This document shows positions 7,873-16,393 of a stretch of DNA of 64,000 bases, one piece after another; the stretch's first letter is position 1; each line of letters begins with the position of its first letter. Location of the stretch: positions 1 to 64,000 of the forward strand of contig CAITEP010000010.1 in the NCBI GenBank assembly GCA_903891475.1. The letters run 5' to 3'. Under the pieces are notes generated by a model, which had not been told where the DNA came from, did not search any database, and saw only the letters and a program-made list of their open reading frames with translations. This DNA comes from an uncultured Mucilaginibacter sp. (GTDB taxonomy: Bacteria > Bacteroidota > Bacteroidia > Sphingobacteriales > Sphingobacteriaceae). A program made the position numbers and the translations under genes.

Positions 7873-10308
7873 TTAAAACTGCATGCTTAATCCTAATAAA
7901 AAGTTTGCTGGTGCCTGAGGGAAATAATAATTATAGTTTACCACCTTACCATTTTCAATATCTGGGTATGTAGCTCCGTTCGATTCATATTTGGTGCTAA
8001 ATATGTTATTCACTAATAAAGTAATACCAATATTTTTTGCCCAATTAGTGTTAAAGGTATAAGCAAGTCGTACCGCGTTTAAAAAATAGCTATTCAAAAC
8101 CCTGTTTGAAATAACATTGCTTGGAGGAAAGCCGGGTGGGTTTGTGTTGGAAGTATTGTCTAAATATTGTTTGCCTACATATTTGCTAATCAAGGCAATT
8201 TCGCCTCCAATAAAAGGTTTGTAGCTGATAGTACTTGAACCAATAAAATTGGGCGAAAAAGCGATATCCGTATTTTTGTAAGTGTATTCAATAGTATTTA
8301 TATAATTACCATCAACATATTGCCCTAGGTATTGTTGAAAATTTTGCACCTTGTTCCTGCTCAAGGCAGCAGTAGCTTCCCAGGTTAGATTATCGGATAT
8401 TTTTAATCTTCCATCAAACTCAATACCACCCCTATAGCTATCTTTTACATTACTCCGGTTTTGATCGCCAACATCGTTCAAGGCGCCTGTTAAAACAAGC
8501 TGGTTTTTGTACAACATGTAATAAGTGTTTATACCTCCCGAAAATATACCTTCCTTAATTCTATACCCCAATTCAAAATCTTTTAAATTTTCAGATAACG
8601 GGCGACTTGCTGGGGTTGATTGCACATAATCATTCCTATTAGGTTCATGGTTACCAACAGCCATGGAAGCATAAATATTGCTAGCTGCATTAAGTTGATA
8701 GGTGATCCCCAATTTCGGATTAAAAAAATCAAGATCTACATTTTGCTGAACATTTTCGAGGTTTTCATTATACCCCAAAAACGAATAGTAAATATGCCGG
8801 TATTGCATATCTGCAAATAGGGTAGCTTTCCCAATTGTATAATCTATCTTTCCGAAAATATTAAAATCCGTTTTCTCCGCGTCATTTCTTAAATACTGAT
8901 AATCGGGTGGTATATTGGTGCTTTGTTGTGTCCATTCAATATTATCATAATGTGCTCCTTTATACTCATTAAAGGCACCACCAATTAAAATATTAAAACC
9001 TTTCCTTGGTTTATATTTTAAATTATAAGTGATTCCATAAAACTTATTATTAAGCCACAATCTTCGGGTCAAATCGGTGGTATCAATGGTTTTACCATTA
9101 ATTACAACCGGAGTTATTCCATAATTGGTCAATGCTTGCATTGGTTGATATTCTTCGTAATAGCCAAAACCGTGGGTATAATGTAAACCACCGCTAAATG
9201 ACAATTGGTCGGATATTTTTTGGTCAAATAATACTTGGTAATGGTTTTGGGTATAATTATCGGTTTGGTTTTTATAATAAGTACCGTTAGGTTCTAAACC
9301 CAATCCATTAAAACGCCTATTCCCACTTCTTAATGTATCTTCCGGTATACCGTTCCATGCTTGGTAGGTGTGTTCTGTTCCTCCAAAAGTAAGGAGCCTA
9401 ATTTGGGTGTTTTTGGCATAATAAGCGCCATTTAAAAAGTACGATTGCAGGTTTGAAGAGGCTCTGTCAATATAACCATCAGAGACAATTCTTGATAACC
9501 TGCCATCGAAGCTAAAATGCCCATTCAATAATCCAGTACCAATGCTTACTGTGTTTTTTATGGTATTGTATGAGCCTATTGAATTATTCAATAGCAAATA
9601 ACTGGTATCATGCCTAGCGGTAGTTTGGATATTAATACTCGCTCCAAAGGCACCTGCACCGTTGGTAGAAGTTCCTATCCCGCGTTGTATCTGAATATTA
9701 TCAACAGATGAGGCTATATCCGGAATATCCACAAAATAACTAGCCTGCTCCTCCGAATCGTTATAGGGGACACCATTGATGGTAACGTTAATGCGACTAC
9801 CATCGGAGCCCCTTATATGCAGATAAGTATAACCTACACCAGCCCCAGCATCCGACTGGGTGACAAGCGAGGGTGTTTGGTCGAGCAGGTATGGAAGGTC
9901 TTGCCCAAGGTTGTTTTTAGCAATGTCTTTTCTGCTTAAGTTAGTAAAGGTAGTAGGCGAATTATCCTCGGCTCTTGCACCATTAATTGTTACCACACTG
10001 GTTAAAATTGATGCTAGATTAAGTTTAAAATCAATTACCATATCGGCCTTTACATCAATCATTTTGGTAATAGATTCATAACCAATATAAGTAACGCTAA
10101 TAGTATAATTGCCTTGTTTTAAGTTGTGTAGGTAATACTTTCCTGAACTATCAGTAGCTAGTTTGATTTTTTGATTTACCAAGGTAATACTTGCATTTGG
10201 TAATACCAGGTTTGTTTGTCCGTCGGTTACTTTTCCACTAACAGAAAATTGGGCTGAAGCCAAAAAAGGAATCAGGGAGGCGCAAAACGCCATGAATAAA
10301 TTTTTCAA
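7873..10308 (-). CDS. TonB-dependent outer membrane receptor, predicted thiamine transporter
   Basis: An 811-aa outer-membrane active transporter. It has a signal peptide (1-19), a carboxypeptidase-regulatory-like beta-sandwich domain (about 21-105), a plug domain (about 115-230, with the HIRGSDGSR and NGVPYNDSEE segments) and a 22-strand barrel ending in MQF. There is no SusD partner next to it, so it is a stand-alone receptor rather than a glycan SusCD pair. The TPP riboswitch in its leader strongly suggests that it imports thiamine or a thiamine precursor or phosphate and is shut off when cellular TPP is high. Receptor class is clear; the ligand is inferred from the riboswitch. Confidence 0.9.
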   Translation of the reverse strand: MKNLFMAFCASLIPFLASAQFSVSGKVTDGQTNLVLPNASITLVNQKIKLATDSSGKYYLHNLKQGNYTISVTYIGYESITKMIDVKADMVIDFKLNLASILTSVVTINGARAEDNSPTTFTNLSRKDIAKNNLGQDLPYLLDQTPSLVTQSDAGAGVGYTYLHIRGSDGSRINVTINGVPYNDSEEQASYFVDIPDIASSVDNIQIQRGIGTSTNGAGAFGASINIQTTARHDTSYLLLNNSIGSYNTIKNTVSIGTGLLNGHFSFDGRLSRIVSDGYIDRASSNLQSYFLNGAYYAKNTQIRLLTFGGTEHTYQAWNGIPEDTLRSGNRRFNGLGLEPNGTYYKNQTDNYTQNHYQVLFDQKISDQLSFSGGLHYTHGFGYYEEYQPMQALTNYGITPVVINGKTIDTTDLTRRLWLNNKFYGITYNLKYKPRKGFNILIGGAFNEYKGAHYDNIEWTQQSTNIPPDYQYLRNDAEKTDFNIFGKIDYTIGKATLFADMQYRHIYYSFLGYNENLENVQQNVDLDFFNPKLGITYQLNAASNIYASMAVGNHEPNRNDYVQSTPASRPLSENLKDFELGYRIKEGIFSGGINTYYMLYKNQLVLTGALNDVGDQNRSNVKDSYRGGIEFDGRLKISDNLTWEATAALSRNKVQNFQQYLGQYVDGNYINTIEYTYKNTDIAFSPNFIGSSTISYKPFIGGEIALISKYVGKQYLDNTSNTNPPGFPPSNVISNRVLNSYFLNAVRLAYTFNTNWAKNIGITLLVNNIFSTKYESNGATYPDIENGKVVNYNYYFPQAPANFLLGLSMQF

Positions 10309-10377
10309 AATGTTTTTAAATAAAATTTAGTTAAACCATCTCCGCATCAGGGCGAATACGCAGTACTCTTAACTTGT

Positions 10378-10565
10378 TACCTCTCCCTACGCCGGCATTA
10401 CCCGGATCAGGTGCATGGTGTTTGCTTGTCACGAAGTAAAAGTTGGATATAAATTCTTCAACTTATAACTTACAACACACCAATGGGTTTGATCTCAGCC
10501 TGTCTTTAAGTTTGGTGAAATAACCTGCAGTTTATTTCGCTACCAAAGCAAGGCACCCCTTGAGA
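10378..10565 (-). ncRNA. TPP (thiamine pyrophosphate) riboswitch with an extra arm
   Basis: On the minus strand, 5' to 3', the invariant TPP-aptamer pieces occur in order: GGGGTGCC (10560-10553), an extended P3 stem closed by TTTGGT/ACCAAA, CTGAGA (10498-10493), ACCC closing P2 (10488-10485), ACCTGATC (10412-10405), the P5 hairpin CCGGGTAATGCCGG (10404-10391) and GCGTAGGGA. The ends TCTC (10565-10562) and GAGA can close P1. The aptamer lies about 70 nt upstream of the receptor start. Between CTGAGA and ACCTGATC there are 80 nt instead of roughly 12, because an additional hairpin arm is inserted between P2 and P4. TPP binding should reduce receptor expression. Confidence 0.93.
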
Positions 10566-10574
10566 ATTATTTTG

Positions 10575-10582
10575 CAAATGTA
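10575..10582 (-). promoter_or_regulatory. -7 promoter element ahead of the TPP riboswitch
   Basis: The minus strand reads TACATTTG, a match to the Bacteroidota -7 element TAnnTTTG. Transcription would start about 7 nt further on, directly at the 5' end of the riboswitch. No good TTTG box is seen at the expected distance, so the assignment rests on the -7 element and its position. Confidence 0.5.
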
Positions 10583-10841
10583 GTGTTTGATTTCGGATTT
10601 CGGAATTGTTTTTTAGTATCAAGTAACTAGTATCATGTATCAATACTTTTAAAGCATACTAAAAATTCACCATCATCTACAAGGTACAGTAATGTTTAAA
10701 CTTAATTCCGCTAATTCTAAAATCCAGTAAATCCTGATTCAGACAATTAAATTTCAGATTAGGGCATATTGCTATAGGTAAAAGTTCCACATATTCCAAA
10801 CTTCCGGACTTCCCGACTTTCGGACTCCCTATCACCATAAT
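10583..10841. repeat. Gene-free stretch with several decayed short intergenic repeats
   Basis: The gap between the TonB receptor and the acetyltransferase exceeds 500 bp. Apart from the riboswitch it holds no gene. It contains short degenerate repeats: a GATTTCGGATTTCGGA tract (10589-10604), an AGTATCAAG/AGTATCATG tract (10615-10642) and a CTTCCGGACTTCC / CTTTCGGACTCC tract (10800-10829). I see no terminal inverted repeats or transposase remnants. Confidence 0.55.
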
Positions 10842-11462
10842 CTATTTTAACAAGTTTATATCCATCCCAGTCAAAACACCAACATTTTCAGTTATTTTAT
10901 CTATTTCCCAATCCCACCATTTTATTGCTAATAACCTATTAATTTGATCCTCATTAAAGCGCTTCCTAATTTCAGTCGTGGGGTTGCCGCCAACTATGCT
11001 GTATGGCGCAACATCTTTAGTTACAGTAGCATTTGATGCGATAATGGCTCCATCGCCAATTTTTACACCTGGCATTATAGTTGCCTTATAGCCAATCCAA
11101 ACATCATTACCAATAATGGTATCTCCTTTTACAGGATATGTTTTTCCATCCATAGCATTTTGCCAATCGTTTCCAAAAATAGCAAAAGGGTAGGCTGAGA
11201 TAGCCGAGGTTAGATGATTTGCTCCATTCATAATAAAGGTAACATCAGAGGCTATCATACAAAACTTCCCGATAATCAGCTTATCACCAATAAAATCAAA
11301 ATGGTACTTTACATTTTTCTCAAAATTGTACACATCTACAAAATCATCGTAATAAGTATAATCACCAACTATGATGTTTGGATTGGTAATGATGTTTTTT
11401 AAAAAGCAAAGTCTAGTGTAGTTGCTTAAGGGGAATATTTGGTTTTTGTTGGGTGCTGCCAT
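10842..11462 (-). CDS. CatB/Vat-like xenobiotic O-acetyltransferase (left-handed beta-helix)
   Basis: An acetyl-CoA-dependent hexapeptide-repeat acetyltransferase of about 206 aa. It closely follows the Vat/CatB family pattern: GDYTYYDD near the N-terminus, KIGKFC-like LIIGKFCMIASDV, the MNGANH segment with the catalytic histidine, GNDVWIGYKATIMPGVKIGDGAIIAS hexapeptide coils, and a C-terminal IKWWDWEID helix. Vat enzymes acetylate streptogramin A and CatB enzymes acetylate chloramphenicol, so a resistance role is possible; many chromosomal relatives have unknown acceptors. The ATG at 11462 fits family alignments best; ATG 11474 or a TTG at 11495 are upstream alternatives. It is transcribed alone, divergent from aspS. 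Confidence 0.85.
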   Translation of the reverse strand: MAAPNKNQIFPLSNYTRLCFLKNIITNPNIIVGDYTYYDDFVDVYNFEKNVKYHFDFIGDKLIIGKFCMIASDVTFIMNGANHLTSAISAYPFAIFGNDWQNAMDGKTYPVKGDTIIGNDVWIGYKATIMPGVKIGDGAIIASNATVTKDVAPYSIVGGNPTTEIRKRFNEDQINRLLAIKWWDWEIDKITENVGVLTGMDINLLK

Positions 11463-11567
11463 TTGTATACTCATTAAATGCTGTTTAAAATTCAATTTTA
11501 AGCTGATTTTTAAACAATTAAAAATCCGGTAACTGAAAAACCGTTATAGTTTAAGCCAAAATTACAC

Positions 11568-11598
11568 TTTCACGTTTCATATCAAAACCCTACTTTTG
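11568..11598 (+). promoter_or_regulatory. Promoter of aspS
   Basis: TTTC (11568-11571, one mismatch to TTTG), a 19-bp spacer and TACTTTTG (11591-11598, full match to TAnnTTTG). The start codon lies 37 bp downstream. Confidence 0.65.
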
Positions 11599-11635
11599 CA
11601 ATCCCAATAATTATAGGGATTCAAAAACCAGAAAT

Positions 11636-13381
11636 ATGTTAAGAACACATACTTGCGGCGAATTAAATATTAAGCATTTAGGCGAAACAGTTACTTTATG
11701 TGGATGGGTTCAAAAATCGAGAGATTTAGGTGGAACCACTTTTATTGACATACGCGACCGTTATGGCCTTACGCAATTGGTATTTAATACCGATACGGAT
11801 GCTAGCTTGCGCGAGCTGAGCCGTGGCCTTGGGCGTGAGTTTGTTGTAAAGGTTACTGGTAAAGTTTTAGAGCGCACCAATAAAAACCCTAAAATGGCAA
11901 CTGGTGATATTGAGCTAGCTGTTACCGCGCTTGAGGTATTGAACGAGGCCAAATTGCCGCCTTTTTTAATAGAGGATGAAACAGATGGTGGCGAAGAGTT
12001 ACGCGCCAAATATCGTTATTTAGATTTACGCCGTAACCCAATACGTAATAATTTGGTTTTGCGCCATAAAATGAGCCAAGAGGTGCGTAAATATCTGGAT
12101 GGGCTTGGTTTTATTGAGGTTGAAACACCCGTGCTGATAAAATCAACCCCAGAGGGCGCGCGCGATTTTGTGGTACCTAGCAGAATGAATCCGGGTGAAT
12201 TTTACGCCCTACCACAATCGCCTCAAACGTTTAAACAATTATTGATGGTAAGCGGGTTCGACCGTTACTTTCAAATAGTAAAATGTTTTAGGGATGAAGA
12301 TTTACGCGCCGACCGTCAACCTGAGTTTACGCAGATTGATTGCGAAATGTCTTTCATTACCCAAGAGGATATTTTAAATGTTTTCGAGGGATTAACGCAA
12401 CATTTATTTAAAACAGTTAAAGGGATTGATATTGGCACCGTGCCACGTATGAATTATGCAGATGCAATGCGATTATATGGTTCAGATAAGCCGGACATTC
12501 GTTTCGGTATGCAGTTTGTTGAATTAAATGATGTGGTAAAAGGCAAAGGCTTTACCATTTTTGATAATGCTGAATTGGTGGTTGGTATTAATGCCAAAGG
12601 CTGTGCCGACTATACCCGTAAACAAATTGATGAACTTACCGACTGGCTTAAGCGCCCGCAAATAGGTGTAACCGGCATGATTTATTGCCGTTACAATACT
12701 GATGGTACTTTAAAATCATCGGTTGATAAATTTTATAGTGAAGATGAACTTACCAACTGGGCCGCAGCATTTGATGCAGAAGCAGGTGATTTAATGTTGA
12801 TATTGGCAGGAAAAACTGACAAGGTGCGCAAACAACTAAACGAACTCCGTTTAGAAATGGGAAATCGCCTAGGTTTACGCGATAAAAATAAATTTGCAGC
12901 CTTATGGGTACTTGATTTTCCGTTATTGGAATGGGATGAAGAAACCGGTCGTTACCATGCTATGCACCATCCATTTACCTCACCGAAGCCTGAGGATATC
13001 GCTATGCTTGAAACAGCTCCGGGAGACGTAAGAGCAAACGCTTATGATTTGGTAATTAATGGTACCGAAATTGGTGGTGGTTCTATCAGGATACATGATA
13101 GAGCTTTGCAATCACTTATGTTTAAGCATTTAGGTTTTAGCCCCGAAGAGGCACAAAAGCAATTTGGCTTTTTATTGGATGCCTTTGAATACGGAGCCCC
13201 TCCGCATGGTGGTCTTGCCTTTGGCTTAGACCGATTAGTATCGATTTTTGCAGGTTTAGATTCTATTAGAGATGTGATTGCCTTCCCTAAAAATAATTCG
13301 GGTAGGGATGTGATGATTGATACCCCTTCAACCCTTGCCGAACCGCAAATGAATGAGTTGAAGATTAAGACAGTTTTATAG
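11636..13381 (+). CDS. aspS: Aspartyl-tRNA synthetase
   Basis: Class IIb aminoacyl-tRNA synthetase of 581 aa, charging tRNA-Asp with aspartate in the cytoplasm. It has an N-terminal OB-fold anticodon-binding domain (about 1-105), class II motif 2 ([18 protein letters not shown]), the bacterial GAD insertion domain (about 280-420) and motif 3 ([10 protein letters not shown]) near the C-terminus. Length is normal for the bacterial form. Its own promoter and a strong terminator make it monocistronic. Confidence 0.97.
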   Translation: MLRTHTCGELNIKHLGETVTLCGWVQKSRDLGGTTFIDIRDRYGLTQLVFNTDTDASLRELSRGLGREFVVKVTGKVLERTNKNPKMATGDIELAVTALEVLNEAKLPPFLIEDETDGGEELRAKYRYLDLRRNPIRNNLVLRHKMSQEVRKYLDGLGFIEVETPVLIKSTPEGARDFVVPSRMNPGEFYALPQSPQTFKQLLMVSGFDRYFQIVKCFRDEDLRADRQPEFTQIDCEMSFITQEDILNVFEGLTQHLFKTVKGIDIGTVPRMNYADAMRLYGSDKPDIRFGMQFVELNDVVKGKGFTIFDNAELVVGINAKGCADYTRKQIDELTDWLKRPQIGVTGMIYCRYNTDGTLKSSVDKFYSEDELTNWAAAFDAEAGDLMLILAGKTDKVRKQLNELRLEMGNRLGLRDKNKFAALWVLDFPLLEWDEETGRYHAMHHPFTSPKPEDIAMLETAPGDVRANAYDLVINGTEIGGGSIRIHDRALQSLMFKHLGFSPEEAQKQFGFLLDAFEYGAPPHGGLAFGLDRLVSIFAGLDSIRDVIAFPKNNSGRDVMIDTPSTLAEPQMNELKIKTVL

Positions 13382-13401
13382 CGTCAAAGCCGCACCATAA
13401 A

Positions 13402-13446
13402 CAAAAAAGGCAGCCAGATAAATTTAATCTGCTGCCTTTTTTTATT
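13402..13446. terminator. Bidirectional terminator between aspS and acs
   Basis: Stem GGCAG(c)CAGAT / ATCTG(-)CTGCC spans about 13409-13436, flanked by an A run on the left and a T run on the right. It can end transcripts from both converging genes. Confidence 0.85.
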
Positions 13447-13457
13447 CAAAAGAGCAA

Positions 13458-15371
13458 TTATAAAGCCCCTTCTTTTATTTCATCCACAACTGATGGATCT
13501 AGTAGGGTAGAGGTATCGCCAAGGTTTTCTGCATCACCTTCCGCTATTTTTCTCAATATCCTGCGCATAATTTTTCCTGAGCGGGTTTTTGGTAATCCGC
13601 TAACGAATTGAATTTTATCAGGACGGGCAATGGCACCAATAATACGGGTTACAGTCATCATGATATCCTTGCGGGTAAGTTCAGGGTCGCCATGTTGGTT
13701 AGGGCATACCACATAGGCATAAACACCCTGTCCTTTAATCTCATGGTGAAAACCAACCACCGCCGATTCAACCACATCGCTATGCATATTAATGGCGTTT
13801 TCAACCTCGGCAGTGCCAATCCTATGGCCCGAAACATTCAACACATCATCAACCCTGCCGGTTATTTTATAATAGCCATCCTCATCGCGCAAGCAACCAT
13901 CGCCAGTAAAATATAAATCGTGATAGGTTGAAAAATAAGTTGTACGACAACGCTCATGATCGCCATAAGTAGTACGTAACATACCCGGCCAAGGAAAGCG
14001 GATACATAAATTTCCACTTACACTATTGCCTTCAATAATGTTTCCATTTTCATCAACCAAAACAGGCTGTATGCCAGGAAGCGGTAAACTGGCATAGCCA
14101 GGTTTTGTTTTTGTAATACCCGCGATAGGCGAAATCATAAAACCCCCGGTTTCAGTTTGCCACCAAGTATCAACGATAGGACATTTTTTATGGCCAATTT
14201 TTTCATCAAACCAATGCCAAGCCTCTTCATTGATAGGTTCTCCAACCGAGCCTAATTTTTTAAGCGAGCTAAAATCTTTACCTTCCAAAAGTTCATCGCC
14301 AAAACTCATTAATGAGCGGATGGCTGTTGGAGCAGTATATAGGATATTTACATGGTATTTTTCAACAATATCCCAAAGGCGTGCAGGGGTAGGCCATGTA
14401 GGAATGCCTTCAAATAAAACCGTAGTAGCTCCTTGTGTAAGCGGCCCGTAAGCAATGTACGAATGTCCGGTAATCCAACCAATATCGGCAGTACAAAAGT
14501 AAACCTCACCCGGCTCATATTGAAAAGCGTTGGTAAAAGTATAACCAGTATACACCATATACCCTCCGCAAGTATGCACAACCCCTTTAGGTTTACCTGT
14601 AGAGCCAGAGGTATAAAGGATAAAAAGCACATCCTCGGCATCCATTTCCTCGGCCGGAAAATCAGTTGCTCCTTGGGTCTCTACTTTTTTAACCTCATCT
14701 TCCCACCAAACATCTCGCCCCTTAATCATAGAAACTGGCGTGCGTGTGCGGGTTAAAACAATTACCTTTTTTATGGTTGGGCATTGTACCAACGCATCGT
14801 CTATAATATTTTTAAGCGGAACCAGTTTAGTACCACGGTAACCCCCATCGGCTGTTATAATAATATTGCAACTGGCATCTTGAATCCTATCAGCAATTGA
14901 TTGTGCCGAGAAACCACCAAAAACCACCGAGTGAATCGCTCCAATACGCGCACAAGCTAAAACAGCTATTTCAAGCTCTGGCACCATTGGCATATAAATA
15001 CATATCCTGTCGCCTTTTTTCGCGCCATTGTTTTTGAGCACATGGGCAAATTCACATACTTTTTCATAAAGTTGTTGATAGGTTAATACCCTATGGTGCT
15101 CTTGTGGGTCGTTTGGCTCCCATATAATGGCAGGCTTATCGCCCCAAGCTTCTAGATGCCTATCGAGGCAGTTTTCGGTAATATTCAGTTTAGCGCCCTG
15201 AAACCATTTAATACTTGGTTCAGTAAAGTTCCATTCAAGTACTTTATCCCATTTTTTACGCCACTGAAAATTTTGAGCGATATTAGCCCAAAACTCTTCG
15301 GGTTGTTCAACACTTTGCTTGTAAACCCGTTGATAATCTTCAATTGAAGAGATTTTCATGGATGTTTTCAT
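13458..15371 (-). CDS. acs: Acetyl-CoA synthetase (AMP-forming)
   Basis: A 637-aa enzyme activating acetate to acetyl-CoA through acetyl-AMP. The ANL-family P-loop is YTSGSTGKPKG. The acetate-pocket segment VDTWWQTETGG and the hinge region GRVDDVLNVSGHR are visible. The C-terminal catalytic lysine lies in the PKTRSGKIMRR motif, the classical site of reversible acetylation. An internal ATG five codons in is an equally good start. It is transcribed alone; the upstream region is an AT-rich divergent spacer shared with rpmB. Confidence 0.97.
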   Translation of the reverse strand: MKTSMKISSIEDYQRVYKQSVEQPEEFWANIAQNFQWRKKWDKVLEWNFTEPSIKWFQGAKLNITENCLDRHLEAWGDKPAIIWEPNDPQEHHRVLTYQQLYEKVCEFAHVLKNNGAKKGDRICIYMPMVPELEIAVLACARIGAIHSVVFGGFSAQSIADRIQDASCNIIITADGGYRGTKLVPLKNIIDDALVQCPTIKKVIVLTRTRTPVSMIKGRDVWWEDEVKKVETQGATDFPAEEMDAEDVLFILYTSGSTGKPKGVVHTCGGYMVYTGYTFTNAFQYEPGEVYFCTADIGWITGHSYIAYGPLTQGATTVLFEGIPTWPTPARLWDIVEKYHVNILYTAPTAIRSLMSFGDELLEGKDFSSLKKLGSVGEPINEEAWHWFDEKIGHKKCPIVDTWWQTETGGFMISPIAGITKTKPGYASLPLPGIQPVLVDENGNIIEGNSVSGNLCIRFPWPGMLRTTYGDHERCRTTYFSTYHDLYFTGDGCLRDEDGYYKITGRVDDVLNVSGHRIGTAEVENAINMHSDVVESAVVGFHHEIKGQGVYAYVVCPNQHGDPELTRKDIMMTVTRIIGAIARPDKIQFVSGLPKTRSGKIMRRILRKIAEGDAENLGDTSTLLDPSVVDEIKEGAL

Positions 15372-15453
15372 TATCTATAATTTGGTGGTGTAAATTACAA
15401 TTTTCTTTAGGTTCAATAAATAAAAAATATTTTAAAAAAATATTAAAATGCAT

Positions 15454-15485
15454 ATTGCCTATATGATTTAAAATCCTGATATTTG
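15454..15485 (+). promoter_or_regulatory. Promoter of the rpmB-rpmG operon
   Basis: ATTG (15454-15457), a 20-bp spacer and GATATTTG (15478-15485). Each box differs by one base from TTTG and TAnnTTTG. The rpmB start is 40 bp downstream. Confidence 0.5.
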
Positions 15486-15525
15486 CACACTCTTTTAAGA
15501 AAAGGGAGAATAAAAAAGAATTATC

Positions 15526-15759
15526 ATGTCAAGAATTTGTGATCTAACAGGAAAAGGCTCACTGGTTGGTAACAACGTTTCTAACTCGAACGTTAAAACC
15601 AAGCGCAGGTTTCACCCTAACTTAAAACTAAAAAAGTTTTATATTCCTGAAGAAGATAAATGGATTACTTTAAAAGTTTCCACTTCAGCTATTAAAACAA
15701 TCAGCAAAAATGGTATAACCGCTTGTATCAATAAATTTGTAAAAAAAGGTTACATTTAA
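15526..15759 (+). CDS. rpmB: 50S ribosomal protein bL28
   Basis: A 77-aa large-subunit protein. It has the conserved N-terminus [10 protein letters not shown] with the [19 protein letters not shown] segment typical of bL28. Only one cysteine (Cys5) is followed by no CxxC pair, so this is the zinc-free form. It is the first gene of a three-gene ribosomal operon with rpmG and the DUF4295 gene. Confidence 0.96.
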   Translation: MSRICDLTGKGSLVGNNVSNSNVKTKRRFHPNLKLKKFYIPEEDKWITLKVSTSAIKTISKNGITACINKFVKKGYI

Positions 15760-15764
15760 TATTG

Positions 15765-15830
15765 TTGTGTGTTGAATGTTAAATGTTGAAGGCATCAACA
15801 ACATATAACTTACAACCTGCAACTTACAAC
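15765..15830. repeat. ACTTACAAC-type intergenic repeat between rpmB and rpmG
   Basis: The spacer contains repeated AACTTACAAC and ATAACTTACAAC units on the right and GTTGAATGTTAAATGTTGA on the left, which can fold back. The same ATAACTTACAAC unit occurs in the extra arm of the TPP riboswitch (about 10465-10476). It resembles a dispersed short intergenic repeat family. Confidence 0.5.
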
Positions 15831-15840
15831 ATAAAAGAAA

Positions 15841-16023
15841 ATGGCAAAGAAAGGCAATAGGGTTCAGGTAATATTAGAGTGCACAGAGCACAAAACAAGT
15901 GGAATGCCTGGCATGTCACGTTATATTACTACTAAGAACAAGAAAAACACGACTGAGAGATTAGAGTTGAAAAAATTTAACCCGGTTTTAAGGAAAGTTA
16001 CTGTACACAAAGAAATTAAATAG
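15841..16023 (+). CDS. rpmG: 50S ribosomal protein bL33
   Basis: A 60-aa basic large-subunit protein with the bL33 pattern ([18 protein letters not shown] and a C-terminal [15 protein letters not shown]). The paired CxxC zinc ligands are absent, so it is the zinc-independent version. It sits between rpmB and the DUF4295 gene. Confidence 0.95.
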   Translation: MAKKGNRVQVILECTEHKTSGMPGMSRYITTKNKKNTTERLELKKFNPVLRKVTVHKEIK

Positions 16024-16100
16024 TTTGGTAGATTGTATTGAAACTATTTTAGATTAAAAAAAACAAATCAGTCAATCACTAATTCAATAATTAATAAGAC

Positions 16101-16262
16101 ATGGCAAAGAAAGTAGTTGCAACATTAAAAGTAGCCGGTAAAGGTAAAGAGTATTCAAAGGTAATTACCATGGTGAAGTCGCCAAGAACAGGTGCTTACT
16201 CATTCAAAGAACAAATTGTGCCTAACGATAACGTTAAGGATGCGATTATTGGTAAAATTTAA
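16101..16262 (+). CDS. DUF4295 family small ribosomal protein (bL38-type)
   Basis: A 53-aa lysine-rich protein starting MAKKVVATLKVAGKGKEYSK and ending NDNVKDAIIGKI. This matches the Bacteroidota-restricted DUF4295 family, always found after rpmB and rpmG. To my knowledge this family has been seen in a Flavobacterium ribosome structure as an extra large-subunit protein named bL38; I hold that identification with moderate confidence. It has its own 77-bp spacer after rpmG and is followed by a terminator. Confidence 0.88.
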   Translation: MAKKVVATLKVAGKGKEYSKVITMVKSPRTGAYSFKEQIVPNDNVKDAIIGKI

Positions 16263-16285
16263 CCAGACAATTTAAATATATTTAC

Positions 16286-16321
16286 AGAAGCCATCTTGTT
16301 TTAGCAGGAAGGCTTTTTTTG
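16286..16321 (+). terminator. Terminator of the rpmB-rpmG-DUF4295 operon
   Basis: Stem AAGCC...GGCTT (16289-16314) with an inner CTTG/CAGG pairing, followed by a run of seven T. It lies 25 bp after the last stop codon. Confidence 0.75.
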
Positions 16322-16393
16322 TGAGTATCAAAACGTATTTAAAAAATTTAATAGTAATTATTATAATTCACCAAAATTTAGGTAATACGAATT

